23,776 bases of DNA from Bacteroidota bacterium (lineage in GTDB: Bacteria > Bacteroidota > Bacteroidia > Flavobacteriales > Crocinitomicaceae), in contig JAKQEZ010000262.1 in assembly GCA_029558435.1 (NCBI GenBank), positions 1-23,776 of the forward strand. The letters run 5' to 3'. A program made the position numbers and the translations under genes. Every line of letters starts with the position of its first letter. Within the stretch, counting starts at the first letter, position 1. Under the pieces are notes generated by a model. The model worked only from the letters and a program-made list of their open reading frames with translations, made no database searches and had not been told where the DNA came from. Positions 14,709 through 23,776 of the stretch are shown here, one piece after another.

Positions 14709-17700
14709 ATGGAAAAGTTAAAACTTTTATTTGGATTAATATCCATTTTCTTAAGCCTTTTTGTTAATGGGCAAACAACAGTAACATATACAACAAATGG
14801 TTCATAGACAGTTCCTCCGTGTGTTACTTCAGTTACAGTACAAGTAATAGGTGCTGGTGGTGGTGGTGGTGGTACTGCATCACGAAACCCTTCAAACTCT
14901 TCAGGTTACCCTGAAAATGAAGCATGTAGTGCAGGCGCTGGTGGTGGTGCTGGTGGTTATGCTAGTCGTACATACACTGTAACACCTGGTGATGTTTATA
15001 CAATTGTTGTAGGAACAGGTGGAGCTGGTGGTGTAGGCGCTGGTTCTGGGACCACAGGCACCAACAAAAACAATGGTGCAAATGGAGGTTTAAGTTCATT
15101 TGCTGGACCTGCAACTGTTTTAGTTGGAGCAACATTACAAGCAACAGGAGGAAATGGTGGCGGGGGTGCTAGAACCCAAAATACTAATTGCGATTGTCAT
15201 CAAGGTGATAATGGAACTGGTGGAACTGGTGGTGTTGGTTCTGGAGGAACTTTAAATTATACTGGAGGAAATGGGTCAAATGGTGCTCATAGTGGAAGCT
15301 GTACTGACAGAAGTGGTGCAGGCGGTGGTGCTGGTGGTGCTAGTGGTAATGGTTTTAATGGTGAGTATGCTCCTTGTCCAAATCCATCAATGGGACACAA
15401 TATGCAAGGAGGTAATGGTAACGGACCAAACTCTGGAAAAGGTGGAAACGGTAGAACAGGAGCTATATGTTCTAATTGTTCAAATATAAACAATGGGAAT
15501 AATGGAGCTGTATATGGAGCTGGTGGTGGAGGTTCTTTAATTCACTTAAATAACTGGGCTAGTAGTTGGTCATATGCAACGGGAGGAAATGGTGCTAATG
15601 GTGTTGTTATCATTACTTATACATCATCAAGTCCTACAGCTTCTGCATCTTCAAATAGCCCAATATGTGCAGGACAAACATTGACATTAACAGGAAGTGC
15701 AACAGGTGGCTCACCCGGCTACACCTATAGTTGGACAGGACCAAATGGATTTACATCTACATTGCAAAATCCAACTATTCCAAATGCAACTACAGCTGCA
15801 ACTGGAACATACACATTAGTTGTAACCGACGCTGCAGGTTGTACAGATACAAAAACAGTGAATGTAACTGTAAACACGACACCAACAATAGACCCAGGGT
15901 CTAATAGTCCAATTTGTGCAGGTCAAACACTCAATCTAACAGCTGGTGGGACGGCTTCTACATATAGTTGGACGGGACCAAATGGATTTACAAGTTCGGT
16001 TCAAAACCCAACAATATCAAATGCAACTACAGCTGCAACTGGAACATATACTTTAGTTGCTTCAAATGGAACGTGTAGTGCAACTGATAATGTATCGGTT
16101 ACTGTAAACCCAAGTCCAACAGCAACAGCAGGATCAAACAGCCCTGTATGTACTGGAAAACCAATTAACTTAACATCTTCTGGAGGTGGAACATATAGTT
16201 GGACGGGACCAAATGGATTTACAAGCTCGTCTCAAAATCCATCTATTCCTTCAGCTGTATCAGCAAATGGAGGTACATATACAGTAACAGTTACTGGTGC
16301 AAATGGATGTACAAGTCAAGCTACTACTTCTGTAACAGTAAACAATTCACCAAATCCTTCTGCAGGGTCCAATAGCCCTGTATGTCAAGGTTCTACTATT
16401 AATTTAACTTCAAGTGGTGCAGGTTTTTTTGGCTCTTATAGTTGGACGGGTCCAAATGGATTTACAAGCAATTCTCAAAATCCATCAATTTCAAATGCAA
16501 CAGCATCCCATGCTGGTACATATACGGTTACAGCAACAAATTTATCAGGATGTTCTGCTCAGACGACAGTGAATGTAATTGTTAACCCTTCACCAACGGC
16601 AACTGCTGGTTCAAATGCCCCAATTTGTGTTGGATCTACATTAAATTTAACTGCAAATGGAGGTTCAAGTTACAGTTGGACAGGACCTAATGGATTTACA
16701 AGTTCGTCTCAAAACCCATCAATTCCTAATGTTACTGCTGCTAATGCAGGAATGTACACAGTAACAGTAACACAAAGTGGATGTAGCTCAACTGCTACTG
16801 TTGATGTTTCAATCAACCCATTACCTACTGTTACCGTTAACTCAAACAATCCATGCGTAGGCGATAATATCAATTTAACTTCTTCTGGTGGAGTTTCATA
16901 TAGTTGGACAGGTCCAAATGGATTTACATCTACATTGCAAAACCCTACAATTCCAAATGCAACAGCATCCAATGCTGGTACATATACAGTAATAGTTACA
17001 GGTGCTAATGGTTGTACAAACACAGGAAATGTAGTTGTAAGTGTAAATACCGCTCCTACAGCATCTGGAAATTCTAATAGTCCAGTTTGTGTAGGTCAAG
17101 CTATTAATTTAACGTCAAGTGGTGGAAGTTCATATAGCTGGACTGGACCAAACGGATTTACTTCTAACCAACAAAATCCTTCTATTTCAAGTGCAACTGC
17201 ATCCAATGCTGGTACATATACAGTTACTGTAAGCAATGGTTCTTGTAGTAGTCAAGCTACTGTAAATGTTGTTGTAAATTCACTTCCAGACCCAGGAGCG
17301 ACAGCTGCACCAGTAACAATTTGTGTAGGAAATACAATTACATTAAACGGAACAGGAGGAGTTTCATATAGCTGGACAGGACCGAATGGATTTACAAGTT
17401 CATCTCAAAATCCAACAATTCCAAACGCTACAACTGCAGCAAGCGGTACATACACCGTAGTTGTTACAGGTGCTAATGGCTGTTCTGCAAATGCAACGGT
17501 TTCTATTACAGTAAATCCGTTACCAAATGTTTCAAGCAACGTTAATAGCCCTGTTTGCGTTGGTTCTGCAATTAATTTAACATCAACTGCTGGTGGTTCA
17601 AGCTATAGCTGGACTGGTCCAAACGGTTTTACTTCAAGTGTTCAAAACCCAACAATTAGTAGTGCTACTACAGCAATGTCTGGTTTATACACTGTAACAA

Positions 17701-20489
17701 TGACTAATGCTAGTGGATGTTCAAATTCTTCATCAATTTCTGTTACAGTAAATGATGTACCAACAGTTACAGTATCTCCAAACACTTCTGTTTGTGAAGG
17801 AAATGCAATAAATTTAACGTCAAATGGCGGAAGCTCATATAGCTGGACTGGACCAAATGGATTTACATCCACATTACAAAATCCTACAATTTTAAATGCA
17901 GGAGTTTCAAATACAGGAACTTATGTAGTAACAGTTACAAATGGTTCAGGATGTAGTGCTCAAGGTTCAACCACAATTACTGTTAATCCACGACCTGCAA
18001 TTACTGTTAGTGCAAGCCCAACGACAATATGCTCTGGTAATTCAAGTACACTTCTTGTGACAGGACCTGCAGGTACAACATACAATTGGGACAATGGACA
18101 TGTTGGAAGTTCACAATCTGTTAGTCCTACAATAACAACAATCTATACAGTTACTGCAACTGCATCAAATAGTTGTCAAACTATAGATCAAATTACCATA
18201 AATGTTAACCCTTCTCCAACATACTCGGCATCATTAACTAACCCTACTTGTGGTAATTTGAATGGTCAAATTGTGTTAACTGCAAACAATGGAACTCCTT
18301 TATACAGTTATTCTATTAATAATGGGGCTACTAGTCAAGCAAGTGGAACGTTTTCAGGATTGGGAGCAGGCACATATAACATCTTAATTACAGATGCTTC
18401 TGGATGTACTGTTACAGGTACTGAGAATTTAAGCAATTTAGGCGCTCCTACAATCAACAATGCTACGCCAACAAACCCTTCTTGTAATGGTGCTTGTGAT
18501 GGTTCAATATCTATTGTAGCAAGTGGTGGAACTGGAACGCTTACATATCAATGGTATGATCAAGCAAATAACCCGATTGGTTTTAACTCAACATCAATTT
18601 CAAGTTTATGTGCTGGTTCTTATAGTGTAACTGTTACTGATGCTAATAACTGTGTAGCTTCAACAAATATTTCTATAACCAACCCTCCTTTAGTTGATGC
18701 TTCTTTCACTTTAACAGATTATTGTGAAGGATCTTCAAACAATGCAACAAACATTGCAACTCCTGGAGGAACATTTGCATTTAACCCAAATCCAATGGAT
18801 GGATCAAGTATTAATGGCTCAACTGGTGAAATAACAAATGGAATTGGAGGCACAACCTATTCAATAACATACACTACTCCTGGAGCTTGTCCAAATACAT
18901 CAACTCAAACGGTTACAGTTACAAGTCCTGTTGACCCAGGTGTAATTAGTGGCCCAACATTGATTTGTCCAACTGGTACATCTACCTACACATCAAACGG
19001 TGATGCTGGTGGAATATGGGCAACATCAAATCCAAGTATTGCTACAATTGATGGAAGTGGTAATTTAACAGCTGTTTCTACCGGAACATTTGATGTAACA
19101 TACACATTATTTGGAACAGGTGGTTGTCCTAATGACAATGCAACGCTTTCTGTTACGATAGACGACAATACCTCACCAGTATTTAATGCTTGTGTTAACG
19201 ATACAACAATGTCGTCTGCAATAGTTGGTAGTTGCGACATTATTGTGCCAGACTTTACATCGAGCAACCAAATTGATGTAACAGATAACTGTAGTGATTT
19301 AGCAAGTGGAACAATAGTAATTACACAAAATCCAACTGCTGGAACAACATTAGGAGCTGGAACACACACAATTGTTTTAACTGCAACAGACGCATACGGA
19401 AACAACAGTACTTGTTCGTTCAACTTAACAGTAACCGATACAATTGCACCTGTATTTAACGGTGGTTGTTTAAACGATACAACTATTTATTCTAGTAATA
19501 ATGCATGTGATATTGTTGTTCCTTATTTTACAAATAACTCACAGTTAAATGTTACTGATAATTGTAGTGATGTGGCAAGTGGAACGTTAGTTGTAACTCA
19601 AAGTCCAACTGCTGGTTCAACATTAGGTGTTGGTTCGCATACAATAACATTAACAGCAACTGATAATAGTGGAAACACTTCTACCTGTACATTTAATTTA
19701 AGCGTACAAGATACCATTTCACCATCCGTTATTATTAATGTTGCATCTCCAATAGTTTGTGAAAACGATACAGTATCTTGGACTGAAACTATTTCTGATA
19801 ATTGTGTTGTTCAAACTGTTGTAAGTAGCCATAACAGCAATACAGTATTCCCAGTTGGAACAACAACTGTTACTTATACCGTTACAGACGTTAATGGCAA
19901 TGTAACTCAAACAACTTTTGATATTACTGTAATTGAGAACCCTATAATCACGTTAAGTGGAAATGATACTGTTACAGTTTGTTCAGGATTAAACACAACT
20001 TTAAGCATAGCAAATCCAGACAGTAATACAACTTATACATGGTATTTTGGGAACTCACAATTAGGAACTGGAAGTTCTTACACCGTTGAGTCAGTATTAC
20101 CTGCAGACGGTGGTGTATATACTGTAATTGCAACAAATGCAAATGGATGTACTAGTTCTCATGAAATCTTACTTATTGTTGAAGCTTGTTCAATTGTTAT
20201 CCCAGAGGTGTTCTCACCAAACGGCGATGGTCAAAACGACAAATTCTATATTGAAGGATTGGACGGTTATCCTAACTCCAAAGTTTGGATATACAACCGT
20301 TGGGGAAGCGAGGTGTATTATCACGAAAATTACCAAAATGACTGGGATGGTAAGTCTATTAGCAAACTCAATGTTGCAGGAGATGATTTACCAGAAGGTA
20401 CATATTACTACATACTTCAACTTGGTGGTAATGAAGGACAACCAAATGCAGGTGAAATGCACAAGGGTTATGTTTACTTAAAAAGATAA
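14709..20489 (+). CDS. Giant multidomain surface protein with gliding/T9SS C-terminal domain (CHU_C); reading frame interrupted by in-frame TAG at codon 33
   Basis: The ATG at 14709 opens a 22-residue signal peptide (MEKLKLLFGLISIFLSLFVNGQ). Codon 33 is TAG (14805-14807); the same frame then runs open to TAA at 20487-20489, 1,927 codons in all. Order: glycine-rich domain (about 34-307; starts PCVTSVTVQVIGAGGGG), ten Ig/PKD-like modules of 76-81 residues sharing YSWTGPNGFTS (about 308-1096) with a pair of Cys in most, one diverged module, two SprB-like repeats (about 1170-1330), Ig-like modules, two to three HYR-like modules (about 1485-1745), another Ig-like module, and CHU_C from residue 1830 (VIPEVFSPNGDGQND...WIYNRWGSEVYY...LPEGTYYYIL...GYVYLKR). 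CHU_C directs type-B export by the type IX secretion system; the role is probably adhesion or gliding. The first ATG after the TAG is 15390, and no in-frame GTG or TTG precedes it, so that product would have no signal peptide. PorP/SprF and PorE-like genes follow. May be a pseudogene, a sequencing error or a readthrough gene. Confidence 0.85.
14805..14807 (+). other. In-frame TAG inside the CHU_C protein gene
   Basis: The TAG is 96 bases (32 codons) after the ATG at 14709, in the same frame as the 15390-20489 reading frame (681 bases, 227 codons, from ATG to ATG). It falls ten codons after the signal peptide, between TYTTNGS and TVPPCVTSVTVQV. Homologous glycine-rich domains usually read through this place with a sense codon; CAG (Gln), TAT or TAC (Tyr) differ from TAG by one base. 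Confidence 0.9.
15630..17996 (+). repeat. Ten tandem Ig-like modules, period 228-243 bases
   Basis: The Trp codon of the shared YSWTGPNGFTS core occurs at 15732, 15969, 16200, 16443, 16677, 16905, 17139, 17373, 17610 and 17844, so spacings are 237, 231, 243, 234, 228, 234, 234, 237 and 234 bases, all multiples of three. Each unit runs roughly N-S-P-(I/V)-C, core, QNP(T/S)I, (G)TY(T)V, G-C or S-C, then V-N-P. The core is nearly invariant while unit edges vary. The whole tract lies inside the CHU_C gene. Confidence 0.93.
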
Positions 20490-20539
20490 GCCTTAGTTAA
20501 CGTTGTTTTATTTACTATCTAAATTCAATATCAAGAGAT

Positions 20540-21469
20540 ATGAAAAAAATTAAAATATTATTCGCTATTGCTTTAATGATTGGAAGCGCTAACCAATTAC
20601 AAGCACAACAAGAAGCACAGTTCACGCAATACATGGACAATATGCTTTATTACAATCCTGCTTATGCAGGTAGTCGTGATATGATGAACATATCCGTTTT
20701 ACATCGCCAACAATGGGCAGGTTTTAAAGGTGCTCCAATGAGTACAACTTTTAGCTTGCATACGCCATTAAGATATGACAATATTGGCTTAGGTTTTAGT
20801 TTATTAAATGATAAATTAGGACCTACAAACTCTACATGGTTTAATGCAGATTTTTCGTATTCATTTAAGTTTAAGAAAAATAACTCACGTTTATCTTTTG
20901 GTGTAAAGGGTGGAATCAACTTGTTAAACGGTGATTTATTAAACTTGGTAAAACATGACCAAAATGATGCATTGGTTAATGTTCGCTTTAAAAATGAAGT
21001 TCAGCCAAATGTTGGGGTTGGTATTTATTATCAATCAACACAATGGTTTGCAGGAGTTGCTATACCAAGAATTATTGATAATTTAAAAAAGGCAGGGGAT
21101 TTATCATCTATTGAATACATTGCTCAACGTCACTATTACTTAACATTGGGTGGTTACATTAAAGCCAATAGAATGTTAAAAATAAGACCGAGCACAATGC
21201 TAAAGATAACAGAACAAGCTCCGCTTGCACTAGATGTTAGTTTAGCTTTTATAATGTATGATAAAGTTTGGATTGGTGCTAATTATAGATTATTGGAAAG
21301 TGCTGGAATTATGTTCCAATACCAATTTTCCAATCAGTTTAAAATTGGATACTCATTTGATTATTCAACAACTAAATTGCGTTCATACAATTATGGAACA
21401 CATGAGATATTGTTGAGTTATGACTTATTGTTCAAGAGTAAATCATTGACATCACCACGTTATTTTTAA
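20540..21469 (+). CDS. PorP/SprF family type IX secretion-associated outer-membrane protein
   Basis: 309 residues with a signal peptide (MKKIKILFAIALMIGSANQLQAQ). The family signature follows at once: QFTQYMDNMLYYNPAYAGSRD (residues 27-47), then HRQQWAGFKGAPMSTTFSLHTPL. The rest alternates like a beta-barrel and ends LLSYDLLFKSKSLTSPRYF. Family members sit in the outer membrane; SprF in Flavobacterium is needed for secretion and attachment of the CHU_C-type protein SprB, and such proteins are typically encoded next to their substrate. Here it starts 50 bases after the giant CHU_C gene and 39 bases before the PorE-like gene, so a three-gene operon is likely. Calling it PorP or SprF specifically would be over-precise. 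Confidence 0.93.
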   Translation: MKKIKILFAIALMIGSANQLQAQQEAQFTQYMDNMLYYNPAYAGSRDMMNISVLHRQQWAGFKGAPMSTTFSLHTPLRYDNIGLGFSLLNDKLGPTNSTWFNADFSYSFKFKKNNSRLSFGVKGGINLLNGDLLNLVKHDQNDALVNVRFKNEVQPNVGVGIYYQSTQWFAGVAIPRIIDNLKKAGDLSSIEYIAQRHYYLTLGGYIKANRMLKIRPSTMLKITEQAPLALDVSLAFIMYDKVWIGANYRLLESAGIMFQYQFSNQFKIGYSFDYSTTKLRSYNYGTHEILLSYDLLFKSKSLTSPRYF

Positions 21470-21508
21470 TAGAATTTGCACTAAATACACAACGAAAACA
21501 TTAAAGAT

Positions 21509-23746
21509 ATGAAGTATTTAATATTATTATTCACGATGATTAGTACAACCTTTTTAGGATTGTCGCAAAATGCTCGTTTGAAATATGCCGATAGAATGTA
21601 TGAACAAAAAGCATATTATTATGCCAGTGAAGCGTATGAAGACGTAATTGCAAGAAAAGTAGATTCTGCTACAGTTGCAGTTAAAATAGCTGACTGTTAT
21701 GATAAAATTGGCAATAGAAAAAAAGCTGCGGTATGGTATAATTTCCTTAATCGTAAAAACTTGTTGACAAAAGAGCAACATTACCGTTTAGTTTTGATTG
21801 AACATGGTTTAGAGGAATACAACAAATCAAGCGAGTTGTTAGCAAGTTTTGAAAGCAAATATGGAGCTAATGAATCAACAAAAGCGCTCAATAAATCGCT
21901 AAATGAACTCAAAAAAGATAATGACCAATTTGAAATAAAAACTCTAAAGGTTAACACAACAGCTTCTGACATGAGTGCTAGCTTTTATAATGACAAAAAC
22001 ATCTTGTTAGCCAGTTCAAAAAGACGCTCTAAAGCAGTTATGAGCTTGCATTCATGGACAGGAAATTATTTCTATGATTTATACAGTGCGCCAATTAATG
22101 AAAATGGAGAAATTGGTAAAATGAAGCTATTAAAAGCTGGTGGTAAAACAAAATACCACGATGGTCCTGCTGTTTACAATGCAAAAAACGGATATGTTTA
22201 TTTTACAAGAAATAATTTTTTAAATGGGAAAAAAGGGTATGATGATCAAAAATCAGTGCGCCTAAAAATTTATAAAGCTAAATATGATGGGAAAAAACTG
22301 GTTGACGTGACTGAATTATCTATTAACGATAATGCCTTTTCATCAGCACATCCTGCTATATCAGAAGATGGTAAAAAATTGTTTTTTGCTTCGGATAGAC
22401 CAGGAGGATTTGGCGGTATGGATATTTATTCTGTTGGTTTAGATAATGATGGAAACACTGTTGGTTCACCAATTAACTTAGGACAAAGAGTAAATACAAA
22501 CCAACACGAATTATTTCCTTCTTTCAATTCTACAGAAAACTTGTTGTTTTTCTCATCTGAAGGGCATTTCGGATTAGGTGGATTAGACGTATTCATGGCT
22601 AAAATGACCAAAACTGGTGATGTTACAAGTATTGAAAACTTAGGATCACCAATCAATAGTACTTTTGATGATTTTTCATTTACAGCTAATCCTCAACAAA
22701 CTAAAGGATTTTTCACTTCCAATAGAAATGGTGGAAAGGGTGACGATGATATTTACGGATTTAATCAAAAATTTCCTTTTAGAAATAGTGCTGTGTTAAA
22801 AGGGAACGCTATCAACTTGCTTACAAAGGAAAAAGTTGAAAATGCCACTGTTTATATTGCTGATAAAAATGGAGTAATAGTAGATAGCACAACTTCAAAA
22901 GATGATGGAAGTTTTGAATTTTCATTGGCAACTATTAATGATGATTTTAGTATTGTTGGTCAAAAAGAAAATTTTGTTGAAGGAAAACAATCTGTGAAAT
23001 ATGACGCAACTAAAATGGAATACCAACAAGATGTGGAATTAATGCCATTAATTGATTATTACTTCACTGGTGTTGTAAAAGATAAAGCTACGAAAGAACT
23101 TTTGAGTGGTGTTCAAACATCAATTTCTGACAACTTAAAAAATGAATTGTTTGAAAGCGTAAAAACGAATGACAATGGAGCTTTTAAATCAACTATTTTG
23201 CCTTATAAGTACCAAGACAAAATTTCTTATGAGTTCAAATTAGAAAAAGATGGTTACATAACTAAAACTGTTGCGCTTGCCGATATATTAGCTTTACAAC
23301 AAGAAATAAATGTTAATGGAGTTTTATCACTTGAATTAACAAAAATTGAAGTTGGAAAAACAGACTTAAACGATGTTATTGCTATTAACCCTATTTATTT
23401 TGACTTAAACAAATCGGATATTCGTCCAGATGCAGCTGTTGAGTTAAACAAAATTGTTGAAGTAATGAAGCAAAACCCTGGAATGGTAATTGAGCTCGGC
23501 TCACACACTGACTCACGTGGTTCTGATGCATCGAATTTAAGTTTGTCTGACCGAAGAGCTAAATCATCTGCAAAATACATCATTTCACAAGGAATTGCAA
23601 AAGATCGTATTTATGGTAAAGGTTACGGTGAATCAAAACTAAAAGTGAGCGATGCAGAAATTGCAAAAGCTAAAACAGAGGAAGAAAAAGAAGCTCTTCA
23701 CCAACAAAACAGAAGAACTGAGTTTATTATTGTTAAGATGAAATAA
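21509..23746 (+). CDS. OmpA family protein with TPR-like, PD40 and carboxypeptidase-regulatory-like domains (PorE-like)
   Basis: 745 residues. Signal peptide (MKYLILLFTMISTTFLGLSQ), then helical TPR-like repeats (about 22-120), a PD40/WD40-like propeller (about 150-430; ISEDGKKLFFASDRPGG near 284, then similar FPSFNSTENLLFFSSE and FSFTANPQQTKGFFTS), two CarboxypepD_reg-like sandwiches (about 435-515 and 520-600), and a C-terminal OmpA peptidoglycan-binding domain (about 625-745). The OmpA domain has NPIYFDLNKSDIRPDA and both peptidoglycan-binding residues, Asp668 (GSHTDSRGS) and Arg683 (LSDRRA). This order resembles PorE of the Porphyromonas type IX system (TPR, propeller, regulatory domain, OmpA_C), with an additional regulatory-like domain. 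It would tie an outer-membrane complex to the cell wall. It is the last gene of the cassette; the remaining 30 bases hold nothing recognisable. Confidence 0.93.
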   Translation: MKYLILLFTMISTTFLGLSQNARLKYADRMYEQKAYYYASEAYEDVIARKVDSATVAVKIADCYDKIGNRKKAAVWYNFLNRKNLLTKEQHYRLVLIEHGLEEYNKSSELLASFESKYGANESTKALNKSLNELKKDNDQFEIKTLKVNTTASDMSASFYNDKNILLASSKRRSKAVMSLHSWTGNYFYDLYSAPINENGEIGKMKLLKAGGKTKYHDGPAVYNAKNGYVYFTRNNFLNGKKGYDDQKSVRLKIYKAKYDGKKLVDVTELSINDNAFSSAHPAISEDGKKLFFASDRPGGFGGMDIYSVGLDNDGNTVGSPINLGQRVNTNQHELFPSFNSTENLLFFSSEGHFGLGGLDVFMAKMTKTGDVTSIENLGSPINSTFDDFSFTANPQQTKGFFTSNRNGGKGDDDIYGFNQKFPFRNSAVLKGNAINLLTKEKVENATVYIADKNGVIVDSTTSKDDGSFEFSLATINDDFSIVGQKENFVEGKQSVKYDATKMEYQQDVELMPLIDYYFTGVVKDKATKELLSGVQTSISDNLKNELFESVKTNDNGAFKSTILPYKYQDKISYEFKLEKDGYITKTVALADILALQQEINVNGVLSLELTKIEVGKTDLNDVIAINPIYFDLNKSDIRPDAAVELNKIVEVMKQNPGMVIELGSHTDSRGSDASNLSLSDRRAKSSAKYIISQGIAKDRIYGKGYGESKLKVSDAEIAKAKTEEEKEALHQQNRRTEFIIVKMK

Positions 23747-23776
23747 TCACAGTATTGAAAACAAAAAAACCGATTC

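Noticed and set aside
14805..14807. Genome-wide reassignment of TAG to an amino acid
   Set aside because: trpS ends in TAG at the normal family length, so TAG serves as a stop in this genome.
14856..14873. GGT tandem repeat as a phase-variation switch
   Set aside because: The repeat unit is three bases, so slippage would change glycine number without changing frame; it cannot switch the gene on or off or bypass the TAG.
15390..15392. ATG 15390 as the start of the giant CHU_C protein
   Set aside because: It falls inside the glycine-rich domain, has no signal peptide after it, and the same frame is open upstream to the TAG and, beyond it, to a signal peptide with a promoter at 14709. It may be what an automatic annotation reports.
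15271..15493. Short frames on both strands over the glycine-rich region
   Set aside because: They are out-of-frame readings of glycine-codon-rich DNA, giving Val/Leu- or Pro-rich low-complexity products.
15630..17996. CRISPR-like regular repeats
   Set aside because: Period is about 78 codons, always a multiple of three, and the repeats encode a conserved protein core inside an open frame.

Overview
The window looks like a chromosomal segment of a low-GC member of the Bacteroidota, most likely a flavobacterial or Crocinitomicaceae-type organism. This is an inference from gene content: a TonB-dependent receptor with an N-terminal carboxypeptidase-regulatory-like domain, a gliding/type IX secretion (T9SS) C-terminal domain protein next to a PorP/SprF protein and a PorE-like OmpA protein, an IPExxxVDY protein next to pyruvate kinase, and a bacterial geranylgeranylglyceryl phosphate synthase. 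Several promoters match the Bacteroidota consensus (TTTG, about 20 bases, TAnnTTTG), and Shine-Dalgarno sites are weak or absent. No rRNA, tRNA, CRISPR array, insertion sequence or integration site was recognised.

Layout. Positions 1-5654 (minus strand) hold a two-gene outer-membrane unit: a TonB-dependent receptor and, 20 bases downstream, a large secreted protein that runs off the left edge. A 308-base, very AT-rich divergent intergenic region follows. Positions 5963-7307 (plus) hold an overlapping pair, a 4'-phosphopantetheinyl transferase and a geranylgeranylglyceryl phosphate synthase. These converge with a minus-strand pair (7322-9612), mgtE and a D-2-hydroxyacid dehydrogenase, joined by a one-base stop/start overlap. 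From 9707 everything is on the plus strand: trpS, a solute-binding lipoprotein without permease genes, an IPExxxVDY protein and pyk.

Positions 14709-23746 form a cell-surface cassette: a giant repeat protein of about 1,926 codons with a T9SS type-B (CHU_C) C-terminus, a PorP/SprF outer-membrane protein and a PorE-like TPR/PD40/OmpA protein. By family knowledge these would act together: the giant protein is exported by Sec and then by the T9SS, the SprF-type protein is its partner for secretion or attachment, and the OmpA protein ties the assembly to peptidoglycan.

The most notable observation is in the giant gene. An intact Bacteroidota promoter, an ATG at 14709 and a good signal peptide are followed at codon 33 by an in-frame TAG (14805-14807). 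The frame then stays open for 1,893 more sense codons to the TAA at 20487-20489, encoding an intact glycine-rich domain, ten near-identical Ig-like modules, SprB-like and HYR-like modules and CHU_C. An annotation starting at the first downstream ATG (15390) would miss the signal peptide and half of the glycine-rich domain. The TAG may be a recent mutation, a sequencing error or a readthrough site; the sequence alone does not decide.
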